A stretch of 55,340 nt of DNA from Clostridia bacterium. GTDB taxonomy: Bacteria; Bacillota; Clostridia; Oscillospirales; CAG-272. Below the pieces are notes generated by a model. It did no database searches, had not been told where the DNA came from, and saw nothing but the letters and a program-made list of their open reading frames with translations. Location of the stretch: assembly GCA_017396225.1 (NCBI GenBank), contig JAFQMP010000026.1, positions 1-55,340 on the forward strand. Direction: 5' to 3'. Both the position numbers and the translations under genes were made by a program. Positions 34,316 through 42,362 of this stretch are shown here, piece by piece. Every line of letters begins with the position of its first letter. Within the stretch, counting starts at the first letter, position 1.

Positions 34316-35749
34316 TCAATACTTTGCAAGCTCTGCCTCAAGCAGACGATTAATAATCACGGGATTTCCCTTGCCTGCGGTTTTGCCCATGACAATACCG
34401 ACAATGGACTTCGCAGCGGCAAGCTTACCCTTCTTATAGTCAGCAACCGACTTGGGGCTTGCGGCAACTGCCTCGGCGACCAGCTTGCCAAGCAGCACCT
34501 CATCGTTAATCTGTGCAAGGCCCCTTTCCGCCACAAGTGCCTTGGGAGAGGCATCGGTCTCAAACATATCCTTGATAAGCTTCTTTGCCGTGGAGCTGTT
34601 GATAACGTCATCACCCACCAATGTAGCCAGCTCGCCAAGGTGCGCAGCACTGACAGGGCAAGCAAAGCTCTCACCCTCAATAAGGCGCATAAACTCGGAA
34701 ATGAGCAGGTTAGCAGCCAGCTTGGGGTGTGCGGTGGTGGCAGCGGCAGCCTCAAAGTAATCCGCCATCGCCTTGTCGGAGGTCAACACCTCGCCGTCGT
34801 ATGCGGTCAGACCGTATTTTTCCATATACGCCTTCTTGCGCACGTCGGGCAGCTCGGGAATCTCTGCACCAAGTGCCTTGATTGCAGCGTCCGTCAGCTC
34901 AATGGGGGGCAGGTCGGGGTCGGGGAAATAACGGTAATCGTTTGCATTCTCCTTGGAGCGCATGGTGTAGGTCTTACCCGTGGCGGGGTCGAAGCGGCGT
35001 GTTTCCTGCACAATGGCTTCGCCCGCCTCAATCGCATCAACCTGTCGCTTATACTCATACTCAATCGCCTTAACGATAAACTGGAAGGAGTTGAGGTTCT
35101 TCATCTCGGTACGGATACCGAACTTGGTTTCGCCCGCCTTGCGGACAGAGAGGTTGACGTCACAACGGAGCGAACCCTCCTGCATCTTACAGTCGGAAAC
35201 ACCGGTATAAAGGATAATGGCACGCAGCTTCTGCAAATACGCCTTTGCCTCCTCCGCAGAGCGGATATCGGGCTCGGAAACGATCTCAATCAACGGCACA
35301 CCGCAGCGGTTACAGTCAATCATCGTGCCGTGCTTTTCATCGTGCACCAGCTTGCCTGCGTCCTCCTCAATGTGAATACGCGTGATACCAATGCGCTTGC
35401 TGCCCTCCTCGGTTTCCACATCAAGCCAACCGTGCTCGCAAAGGGGCAGGTCGTACTGAGAAATCCGGTAAGCCTTGGGCAGGTCAGGATAGAAATAATT
35501 TTTTCTGTCCTGCTTGGAATAGTTCGCAATCGTGCAGTTGGTGGCAAGTCCTGCCTTAACAGCATACTCCACCACCCTTTTGTTGAGAACAGGTAGGGTG
35601 CCGGGATAACCCATGCAGACAGGGCAGCACTGGGTGTTGGGCTCTGCACCGAAGGTTGTGGGGCAGGAGCAGAAAATCTTGGTCTTGGTCTTTAATTCTA
35701 CGTGAACCTCAAGACCGATGACCATTTCATAGCCCTTGTAAAGTGTCAT
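34316..35749 (-). CDS. gatB: Asp-tRNA(Asn)/Glu-tRNA(Gln) amidotransferase subunit B
   Basis: 477 residues. GatB is the kinase and tRNA-binding subunit: it activates the misacylated Asp or Glu with ATP and then joins it to ammonia channelled from GatA. The cradle domain starts YEMVIGLEVHVELKTKTKIF; CPVCMGYPGTLPVLN, DLPKAYRISQYDLPL and IHIEEDAGKLVHD are family blocks. The C-terminal YqeY-type tail domain (about 400-475) binds the tRNA elbow. The ATG overlaps the gatA stop (ATGA). Last gene of the T-box operon. Confidence 0.97.
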   Translation of the reverse strand: MTLYKGYEMVIGLEVHVELKTKTKIFCSCPTTFGAEPNTQCCPVCMGYPGTLPVLNKRVVEYAVKAGLATNCTIANYSKQDRKNYFYPDLPKAYRISQYDLPLCEHGWLDVETEEGSKRIGITRIHIEEDAGKLVHDEKHGTMIDCNRCGVPLIEIVSEPDIRSAEEAKAYLQKLRAIILYTGVSDCKMQEGSLRCDVNLSVRKAGETKFGIRTEMKNLNSFQFIVKAIEYEYKRQVDAIEAGEAIVQETRRFDPATGKTYTMRSKENANDYRYFPDPDLPPIELTDAAIKALGAEIPELPDVRKKAYMEKYGLTAYDGEVLTSDKAMADYFEAAAATTAHPKLAANLLISEFMRLIEGESFACPVSAAHLGELATLVGDDVINSSTAKKLIKDMFETDASPKALVAERGLAQINDEVLLGKLVAEAVAASPKSVADYKKGKLAAAKSIVGIVMGKTAGKGNPVIINRLLEAELAKY

Positions 35750-37197
35750 GCCTGTTTACCTCCCATATCATCTTCAAGTGCCGCGCCAACGCGGTAAAGC
35801 AGTGCCTCGGAGAAGGGCTTACCCATCAGCTGCAGGCCAACAGGCATACCGCCCTCGCCCACGCCGCAGGGCAGTGCAAGTGCAGGAATACCCGCAACAT
35901 TTACAGGCACACTATACGCATCACCCATATACATCTCCAAGGGATTCTGGCTCTTTTCGCCCAGCTTGTATGCCACGGTGGGCGCCACGGGCGAGAGAAT
36001 GACATCACACTGCTCAAGCACGCGGTCATAGTCGGCACGCACAAGTGCGCGCACCTGCAATGCTTTTTTATAGTAGGCATCGTAGTAGCCCGAGGAAAGG
36101 GCGAAGGTGCCCAGCATAATGCGGCGCTTCACCTCTGCACCAAAGCCCTCGGAGCGACTCTTCTTATAAAGCTCCGCAATATCGGCAAACTCCTCGGTGC
36201 GGTAGCCGTAACGCACACCGTCAAAGCGTGCAAGGTTCGAGGACGCCTCTGCGCTGGAAATAACATAATAGGCAGCAAGCGCGTGGTCAATGGCAGGCAT
36301 CGAAACCTCCATCAGCGTCGCACCCATTTTCTCATAACGCGCGGCAGCATCGAGCACTGCCTTCTTCACATCGGAAGAAATACCCTCGCCAAAAAACTCC
36401 TTCGGAATACCAATAACAATACCCTTCACGCCCTTGCCGATTTCTGCACCGAAATCGCCGTAAACGCGGTCGATTGAGGTCGCATCGCGCTTGTCGTGAC
36501 CTGCAATGGCATTCAGCACCAGCGCATTATCGCGGACGGTGTGGGTAAGCGGACCAATCTGGTCAAGAGAGGACGCAAATGCCACCAGACCGTAACGGGA
36601 AACAGTGCCGTAGGTGGGCTTCATACCAACCACACCGCAAAAGGCTGCGGGCTGACGGATAGAGCCGCCCGTGTCGGAGCCAAGCGTGTAGGCTGCCTCG
36701 TAGGCTGCAACGGCTGCGGCAGAGCCGCCCGAGCTGCCGCCGGGTACACGTGTGAGGTCAAGGGGGTTTCTCGTCTTCTTCATCGCGGAGTTTTCGGTGG
36801 TGGAGCCCATCGCAAACTCGTCCATATTCAGTTTACCGAGCATCACGAAGCCTGCATCGAAAAGGCGTTCAATCACGTGTGCATCGTAGGGTGGAATATA
36901 GCTCTCCAGCATCTTGGAGGCACAGGTCGTGGCAACGCCCTTGGTGCAGATGTTATCCTTGATGCCTGCAGGAATACCTGCGAGAGGGGAAAGCGTTTCC
37001 CCTGCGGCCAGACGGCGGTCAACGGCAATTGCCATATCCAGTGCGCGGCGCGCGTCGGTGGAGATATATGCACCCACACGGGGCTCGTTTTTCTCAATAG
37101 AGGCGATATACGCCTTGGTCAGCTCTGCAGAGGATACCTTGCGTGCGGCAAGCAATTCAGCAGCCTCGGCAAGACCTAATTTCAACAAATCACTCAT
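35746..37197 (-). CDS. gatA: Asp-tRNA(Asn)/Glu-tRNA(Gln) amidotransferase subunit A
   Basis: 483 residues, amidase-signature enzyme that releases ammonia from glutamine. The catalytic Lys-Ser-Ser triad is readable: Lys80 (AGIPAGIKDN), Ser155 (PGGSSGGSA) and Ser179 (GSDTGGSIRQP). The C-terminal block CDVILSPVAPTVAYKLG is also intact. AAGGAGGG lies 8 nt before the ATG, which is 13 nt behind the stop of the aspS::gatC fusion. GatA needs GatC to dock on GatB; here GatC is supplied as the C-terminal domain of the synthetase encoded just upstream. Confidence 0.97.
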   Translation of the reverse strand: MSDLLKLGLAEAAELLAARKVSSAELTKAYIASIEKNEPRVGAYISTDARRALDMAIAVDRRLAAGETLSPLAGIPAGIKDNICTKGVATTCASKMLESYIPPYDAHVIERLFDAGFVMLGKLNMDEFAMGSTTENSAMKKTRNPLDLTRVPGGSSGGSAAAVAAYEAAYTLGSDTGGSIRQPAAFCGVVGMKPTYGTVSRYGLVAFASSLDQIGPLTHTVRDNALVLNAIAGHDKRDATSIDRVYGDFGAEIGKGVKGIVIGIPKEFFGEGISSDVKKAVLDAAARYEKMGATLMEVSMPAIDHALAAYYVISSAEASSNLARFDGVRYGYRTEEFADIAELYKKSRSEGFGAEVKRRIMLGTFALSSGYYDAYYKKALQVRALVRADYDRVLEQCDVILSPVAPTVAYKLGEKSQNPLEMYMGDAYSVPVNVAGIPALALPCGVGEGGMPVGLQLMGKPFSEALLYRVGAALEDDMGGKQA

Positions 37198-37210
37198 CGG
37201 GACTCCCTCC

Positions 37211-39298
37211 TTATCCTTCTACGACACGGGGCACGGTAACATAGCCCTCTGCCTGCGTGGGGGCGCCCGCAAGCAGCGCCTCACGGGTAAACTCGCTCGT
37301 GGGCTCGTCCTCGCGCAGAACATTTTTCAGGGGAACAACGTAGGTTGCCTCGGCAACGCCTGTCGTATCCACCGCGGAAAGCTGGTCGGCAAAGCCGATA
37401 ATTGCACTCATATCGGTGGCAACGCGTGCCTTCTCCTCACCCGAAAGCGAGAGTCTGGCAAGGTCAGCGATGCGCTCCACGTCAATGGTAGGCGCAGCTT
37501 TTTTGCCACCCGCACTGCCGCCTGTGCCACCCTCAAGCGCCTTGCCAAGCCCCAGCACCTCAAGCTGAGTGGCATCTACAGGCGTAGGCGCATCGGTCAT
37601 CGGACAGGAAGCGTCCTTAATCTTGGGGAATGCGATAACCTCACGAAGGCTGTCTGCGCCAACCATAATCATAACGAAGCGGTCAAGACCGAAGGCAAAG
37701 CCTGCGTGGGGGGGTGTGCCGTAGCGGAAAGCACCGACCATAAAGCCGAAACGCTCCTCAATCTCCTCATTGGAGAAGCCGAGTGCCTCAAACATCACGC
37801 GCTGTACGTCGCGGTTGTGGATACGGACAGAGCCGGAACCAAGCTCGATACCGTTGAGAACAACGTCATAGGCCTGTGCACGCACGCGCGCCTTATCCGT
37901 GAGAAGATACTGCACGTCCTCGGGATAGGGCATCGTGAAGGGGTGGTGGGTCGCAACAAAGCGGTCCTCCTCCTCGGAATACTCAAACTGGGGGAAGTCG
38001 GTGACAAAGAGGAACTTATACTCGTCCTTGTGGCGGAGTCCCAGCATATCGGCAACGGTCAGGCGGAGCGCACCGAGCACCTTACGTACTGTCGCGAGCT
38101 TATCTGCCGAGAACAGAATAAAGTCACCGGGCTTTGCACCAAGACGGTCAAGCAGCGCCTTGAAGCCCTCCTCGGTGAAATATTTGGGCAGAATGGAATT
38201 GACGGTGCCGTCCGCGCGGAGCAGAATCCACGCCATACCCTTGGCACCAAAGGAAATTGCCTTTTCGGTCAGGTTTTCAATATCGGTACGGGCAAACCTC
38301 TCACCTGCGCCGGGCACGCAAATGGCGCGCACCACACCGCCCTGCTTGGTGACAGAGTTGAATACCGAGAAGGTGGAGGCAGCGGCAAGGTCGGTGACCT
38401 CAACGATAGGCAGGTCAAAGCGCAGGTCGGGCTTATCCGAGCCGTACACGTCCATTGCCTCGTGCCAGGTGATGCGTTCAAAGGGCTCCTCAATCTTGAT
38501 ACCCTTTACCTTGTAAAAGAGGTCCTTGAACATACCCTCAAGATGCTCCAGCACGTCCTCCTGCTCGACAAAGGACATCTCCATATCAACCTGAGTAAAC
38601 TCGGGCTGGCGATCAGCGCGCAAATCCTCGTCACGGAAGCAGCGTGCAATCTGGTAGTAGCGGTCAATGCCGCCCACCATCAGGAGCTGCTTGTAAATCT
38701 GGGGGGACTGGGGGAGTGCGTAGAAGCTGCCGGGGTGTACGCGAGAGGGGACAAGGTAATCGCGTGCGCCCTCGGGCGTGGATTTGCAGAGCATAGGGGT
38801 TTCCACGCAAAGGAAGCCCTCTTTAATCAGGTACTCCTCTACGGTGTGCTGAATAAACGCACGGGTTTTCAGATTGTGATACATCGAGGGTCTGCGCAAA
38901 TCAATGTAGCGGTATTTGAGGCGCAAATCCTCACGGGTCTGCTGGCTGTCCTCGGGCGAGAAGGGCAGCTGGTCACACTGGGAGAGAAGCTCCACAGCGA
39001 TGGCCTTCATTTCCACCGTGCCCGTTGCAATACGCGGATTGACGGTAGCCGCATCGCGCAGGCGAATGTCACCTGTGACCGATACAACAGACTGGTTGCG
39101 GAGACTCTCCACAACCGAGAAATCCTCTGCCGTGAGATTGGCGGCATCAAACACCACCTGCACCACGCCCTCGCGGTCGCGCAGGTCGACGAAGATAACG
39201 CCACCCATGTCGCGCTTGTTGAGCACCCAACCGGCAACGCGCTGTACCGTGCCGATGTGCGTCTCGCGCACAAGACCGCAATAAATCGTTCTTTTCAT
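37211..39298 (-). CDS. Aspartyl-tRNA synthetase fused to GatC
   Basis: 695 residues from the ATG at 39298 (AAGGAG upstream; longer frames run into the T-box leader). Residues 1-~588 are a complete bacterial-type AspRS: OB-fold anticodon domain, class II motif 2 FRDEDLRADRQPEFTQ, GAD insert and motif 3 GFAFGLDRFVMI. A Gly-rich linker (GGTGGSAGG, about 590-598) leads without a stop into a complete GatC (about 600-695): IDVERIADLARLSLSGEE..., PLKNVLREDEP and the C-terminal EGYVTVPRVVE block. There is no separate gatC; gatA and gatB follow. The residues that mark discriminating AspRS (Leu/Lys) are Met31 and Ala84 here, so a tRNA(Asp)/tRNA(Asn) non-discriminating enzyme is inferred. The protein would make Asp-tRNA(Asn) and carry the subunit that recruits GatAB. 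Confidence 0.95.
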   Translation of the reverse strand: MKRTIYCGLVRETHIGTVQRVAGWVLNKRDMGGVIFVDLRDREGVVQVVFDAANLTAEDFSVVESLRNQSVVSVTGDIRLRDAATVNPRIATGTVEMKAIAVELLSQCDQLPFSPEDSQQTREDLRLKYRYIDLRRPSMYHNLKTRAFIQHTVEEYLIKEGFLCVETPMLCKSTPEGARDYLVPSRVHPGSFYALPQSPQIYKQLLMVGGIDRYYQIARCFRDEDLRADRQPEFTQVDMEMSFVEQEDVLEHLEGMFKDLFYKVKGIKIEEPFERITWHEAMDVYGSDKPDLRFDLPIVEVTDLAAASTFSVFNSVTKQGGVVRAICVPGAGERFARTDIENLTEKAISFGAKGMAWILLRADGTVNSILPKYFTEEGFKALLDRLGAKPGDFILFSADKLATVRKVLGALRLTVADMLGLRHKDEYKFLFVTDFPQFEYSEEEDRFVATHHPFTMPYPEDVQYLLTDKARVRAQAYDVVLNGIELGSGSVRIHNRDVQRVMFEALGFSNEEIEERFGFMVGAFRYGTPPHAGFAFGLDRFVMIMVGADSLREVIAFPKIKDASCPMTDAPTPVDATQLEVLGLGKALEGGTGGSAGGKKAAPTIDVERIADLARLSLSGEEKARVATDMSAIIGFADQLSAVDTTGVAEATYVVPLKNVLREDEPTSEFTREALLAGAPTQAEGYVTVPRVVEG

Positions 39299-39332
39299 AA
39301 CTTTACTCCTTTTCTTTTTTGGAGATTGGCAG

Positions 39333-39379
39333 GGGCAAAAAAATAACGCCCCTGAAAGTGTCAAGCCACTTTCGGGACG
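39333..39379 (-). terminator. T-box attenuator terminator
   Basis: Minus strand: CGTCCC-AAAGTG pairs with CACTTT-GGGGCG (39347-39358 with 39367-39379) followed by a T-rich run (39337-39346), placed after the T-box antiterminator sequence. Confidence 0.85.
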
Positions 39380-39600
39380 AAAGAAAATCTTCCGCGGTAC
39401 CACCCGCCTTTGAGCATACGCTCCTCACGGACACTCCTTTGAAGGAATATCCCTCGGCTGTAACGCGCCGCCGCGCCTGCGCCTACTGCCCGCTTCGGGG
39501 GTTCGAACAGGAACTCCGGAATGTTCTTTCATCGCGCACCCATACCGTCATCGCAGCACCGACGGCTCTCTGTGATAGCCCTCGCGATTACTTTTTTCCA
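39333..39600 (-). promoter_or_regulatory. T-box leader with AAC (Asn) specifier
   Basis: The T-box motif GGGTGGTACCGCGG is at 39392-39405 (minus strand). Stem I can be traced: base helix GGAA (39596-39599) with TTCC (39518-39521), upper helix ATCGCG with CGCGAT, and an AGAGAGCC...GGTGCTGCGATGACGG distal part. The specifier position, immediately before the conserved A and the base helix, reads AAC (39523-39525), the Asn codon. Uncharged tRNA(Asn) should therefore raise expression of aspS::gatC-gatA-gatB. The preceding bases also give GAA (Glu) in an overlapping frame. Confidence 0.88.
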
Positions 39601-39630
39601 TCATTGCTTTTGAAAATATTATACACCGAT

Positions 39631-39659
39631 ATTGTAGCACTATTCCTCCGTTCTGTCAA
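39631..39659 (-). promoter_or_regulatory. Promoter of the aspS::gatC-gatA-gatB operon
   Basis: Minus strand: TTGACA (39654-39659), 17-nt spacer, TACAAT (39631-39636), about 30 nt ahead of stem I of the T-box. Confidence 0.88.
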
Positions 39660-39720
39660 GTGGGTATAAAAAAAATAAATAATAACGCAGAAAATGCCCG
39701 CCCGACGTGGCTTACACCCC

Positions 39721-39749
39721 TTGCAATTTCCCTGTTTTACGTGTATAAT
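39721..39749 (+). promoter_or_regulatory. Promoter of the heptose/glycan operon
   Basis: TTGCAA (39721-39726), 17-nt spacer, TATAAT (39744-39749); the first start codon is at 39801 behind AAGGAAAGCGAGG. Confidence 0.75.
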
Positions 39750-39800
39750 GTATTTTGTATAAATATTTTAATTAAACTTTAAGGAAAGCGAGGTGGCAGC

Positions 39801-41096
39801 ATGAAAGCAGTGATTATGGCGGGCGGCAAGGGCACGCGTATGGCGACGCTCGGCTCCGATCTTCCAAAGCCCATGTTGCCCCTTGGCGGCAAACCGATTT
39901 TGGCGCATGAAATTGCGTGCCTTGTGAAAGAGGGCATCACTGACATTGTTTTGGTTGTGGGGCATCTCGGTCACGTCATCAAAAATTACTTTGGCGACGG
40001 CAGGACATTCGGCGCGCGTATCACATATTTTGAGGAAAGCGAGCCGCTTGGCACGGCAGGGGCGCTCTATCACTTAAAGCCCGCCCTTGCAGATGATGAT
40101 TTTCTGTTGCTTGGCGCCGACCTGCTTTTTGAGGTAGACCTTTCCCGTTTTCTTGCCTACCACCGTGAAAGGGGCGGTCTTGCCACCCTGCTCACCCACC
40201 CCTCCACGCACCTTTTTGACAGCGTGGCGGTGTACGCCGATGAGAATGGGCGTGTACGCGCACTCCTGCCCCCTGCCGCCGACCGTGCGATAACGGCAAA
40301 TCGCACAAACGCAGGTCTGCAAATCTGCGCCCCTGCCCTTTTAGACCGCCTGACCGGGGCGGGCAGGCTTGACCTTGACCGCGAGGTGCTTGCTCCCCTT
40401 GCCACCGAGGGCTTGCTTTACGCCTACAACTCCCCCGAATACGTAAAGGACGTAGGCACGCCCGAAAGACTTGCCTCGGGCGAGCACGACCTTGCCGCAG
40501 GCTACCCCCAAAAGGCATATCTCGGCAAAAAGCGCCCTGCCGTATTTCTTGACCGTGACGGCACCATCAACCGCCATATCAGCTTTTTAAGTCGCCCCGA
40601 CCAGATTGAGCTTTTACCCCGCGCTGCAGAGGCAATCAGGCTCTTAAACGAGCGCCATATCCCTGTGATTGTCGCCACCAACCAGCCTGTCATCGCACGC
40701 GGTGACGTAACGCGCGAGGGACTTGCCGCCATTCACGGCCGCCTTGCCTGCTTACTGGCAGAACAGGGCGCTTTCGTCAACGATATTTTCTACTGTCCGC
40801 ACCACCCCGACGGGGGCTTTGCGGGCGAGGTGCCGGCACTCAAAACAGATTGCGCTTGTCGCAAGCCGGAGCCGGGGCTCTTGTTACAGGCCGCCGCACG
40901 ATACAACCTTGACCTTCCCCGCTCGTTGATGATTGGCGACCGCGACACCGACGTAATGGCTGGCAAAAGGGCGGGGTGCCTGACGGCAAAAATCGGCAAT
41001 AGCACCAAGGGCCTTATTCCCGATTGCCACGCCGATATCACGGGGGAAAGCCTTTATGAGTGCATCGTGAAATTTCTGGAAAGCGAGGGGCTTTGA
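39801..41096 (+). CDS. Sugar-1-phosphate nucleotidyltransferase fused to GmhB-like HAD phosphatase
   Basis: 431 residues, two domains. Residues 1-~232 are a nucleotidyltransferase (AVIMAGGKGTRMATLGSDLP, LPLGGKPIL, then LLGADLLFEVD and VKDVGTPERL), closest by pattern to HddC/RmlA-like enzymes. Residues ~245-430 are a HAD-IIIA phosphatase with FLDRDGTINR (Asp251, Asp253), VATNQPVIARG, the GmhB zinc ligands Cys332, His334, Cys351, Cys353 (YCPHHPDGG...CACRKPEPG) and MIGDRDTDVMAG. GmhB dephosphorylates D-glycero-D-manno-heptose 1,7-bisphosphate; HddC then activates the heptose-1-phosphate as GDP-sugar. The fusion thus joins two consecutive steps of nucleotide-heptose synthesis. gmhA and the heptose kinase are not in the window. 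Confidence 0.85.
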   Translation: MKAVIMAGGKGTRMATLGSDLPKPMLPLGGKPILAHEIACLVKEGITDIVLVVGHLGHVIKNYFGDGRTFGARITYFEESEPLGTAGALYHLKPALADDDFLLLGADLLFEVDLSRFLAYHRERGGLATLLTHPSTHLFDSVAVYADENGRVRALLPPAADRAITANRTNAGLQICAPALLDRLTGAGRLDLDREVLAPLATEGLLYAYNSPEYVKDVGTPERLASGEHDLAAGYPQKAYLGKKRPAVFLDRDGTINRHISFLSRPDQIELLPRAAEAIRLLNERHIPVIVATNQPVIARGDVTREGLAAIHGRLACLLAEQGAFVNDIFYCPHHPDGGFAGEVPALKTDCACRKPEPGLLLQAAARYNLDLPRSLMIGDRDTDVMAGKRAGCLTAKIGNSTKGLIPDCHADITGESLYECIVKFLESEGL

Positions 41097-41097
41097 T

Positions 41098-42354
41098 GTG
41101 TCTGATTCTGCGACAAAGCGCCTGATTTTCGTCACCTCGCGCCTGCCCTGGCCGACCAACAGCGGCAGAAAGGTTTCGCTTTATCACTACTGCCGCGGCT
41201 TACACGAGAGGTACGGCTATGAGATTACCCTGTTTGTTTTCCCTGAGCACGACCAACCCCGTAACGAGCAGGACAAGCCCGACTTTATTTCACGCGTGGC
41301 ATTTGCCGCGCCCTTTTCCCGTGCCGAGCAGGCAGGCAATCTGCTCATCAAATCGCTCTTTGGCGGCAGGCCGCTGCAAGCAGCACTCTTTGAAAGCAGA
41401 AAAAGCAAAAGGCTGCTCGACCGTCTGGTTGCGGAAATCAAGCCTGACGTGATGATTTTTGATATGATTCGCTTAGCGCCCTATATGAAGCGCTATCAGG
41501 GGAAAACGCGCCTTGTGCTTGACCTTGATGACCTCTTGTCGGTGCGTTACCGCCGCCAGCTGCAAGCATCTGCTGAGGGCAGCATTGCAGGGCGATACGA
41601 GGGGGCACTGCACCCCCTCACGCGCCGTATGCTCGGCGCAAAGTTTAGCCGTTTTATCCTCAAAACCGAGGCGCGCCGTGTGAAACGCGCCGAAATCAAA
41701 TTCTCTAAAAAAGCCGATGGCGTGATATTGGTGTCGGAAGGCGAGGTCGCGCACCTCAACGCCCTGCTTGGCGAAAGCAAGGCAATTACCGTCCCCACGG
41801 GTGTGGATATTGCCGCCTTTTCCGCTGCACGAGGCATGGCAAAAATCCCCAATACAGTTGGCTTTGTCGGCAATCTCTCCGTCCCTGCCAATGTGGCGTC
41901 GCTCACGCACATTACGGAGCACGTCCTGCCCCTACTTGCAGACGTGTCGCTTGAGGTGGTGGGCCCAACCCCCGAAGAAATCCGCGAAAAATACAAGGGC
42001 AATCCGCAGATTTCCCTGCTTGGCGAGGTTGACAATCTGCCCGAAGCGCTTGGACGCTGGCAGGTGTTTCTTGCTCCAATCACCTTTGGCACAGGACTGA
42101 AAACCAAAATTCTTGAGGCTATGGCTGCGGGCCTGCCGGTCGTCACCAACGCCGTAGGTGCCGAGGGCATCGGCGCGGGGACAGGCAGCGAAATTCTGCT
42201 TGCCGAAAGCGCAGAAGCACAGGCCGCCGCAGTAAAGGAATGCCTCGAAAGCCCCGAAAAAGCAACCGAAATCGGCAACGCAGCTGCCGCATTTGCCGCC
42301 GCACATTTTGCGTGGGAAAAATGCTTTGCGGCGTTTGAGGCTCTTGACCTGTGA
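41098..42354 (+). CDS. GT-B glycosyltransferase (family 4-like)
   Basis: 418 residues from a GTG at 41098, one base after the upstream stop, with GAGGGG before it; the ATG at 41096 is out of frame. N-terminal acceptor half (IFVTSRLPWPTNSGRKVSLY) and C-terminal donor half (VGFVGNLSVPANVASLTHI, FLAPITFGTGLKTKILEAMA, GLPVVTNAVGAEG) are those of GT4-type enzymes of the sugar-transferase group associated with exopolysaccharide loci. The RKVSLYHYCRGLH region matches PEP-CTERM/EpsH-linked glycosyltransferases. Sugar specificity cannot be read; the flanking genes suggest heptose. Confidence 0.87.
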   Translation: MSDSATKRLIFVTSRLPWPTNSGRKVSLYHYCRGLHERYGYEITLFVFPEHDQPRNEQDKPDFISRVAFAAPFSRAEQAGNLLIKSLFGGRPLQAALFESRKSKRLLDRLVAEIKPDVMIFDMIRLAPYMKRYQGKTRLVLDLDDLLSVRYRRQLQASAEGSIAGRYEGALHPLTRRMLGAKFSRFILKTEARRVKRAEIKFSKKADGVILVSEGEVAHLNALLGESKAITVPTGVDIAAFSAARGMAKIPNTVGFVGNLSVPANVASLTHITEHVLPLLADVSLEVVGPTPEEIREKYKGNPQISLLGEVDNLPEALGRWQVFLAPITFGTGLKTKILEAMAAGLPVVTNAVGAEGIGAGTGSEILLAESAEAQAAAVKECLESPEKATEIGNAAAAFAAAHFAWEKCFAAFEALDL

Positions 42355-42362
42355 GGTGTGAG

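Noticed and set aside
36914..39346. An 810-codon plus-strand open frame
   Set aside because: Antisense to gatA and the aspS::gatC fusion, both of which show full family motifs; the plus-strand protein has none.
39298..39403. Longer start for the AspRS-GatC protein 35 codons upstream
   Set aside because: That stretch is the T-box terminator region; the ATG at 39298 has a clear Shine-Dalgarno and matches the AspRS N-terminus.
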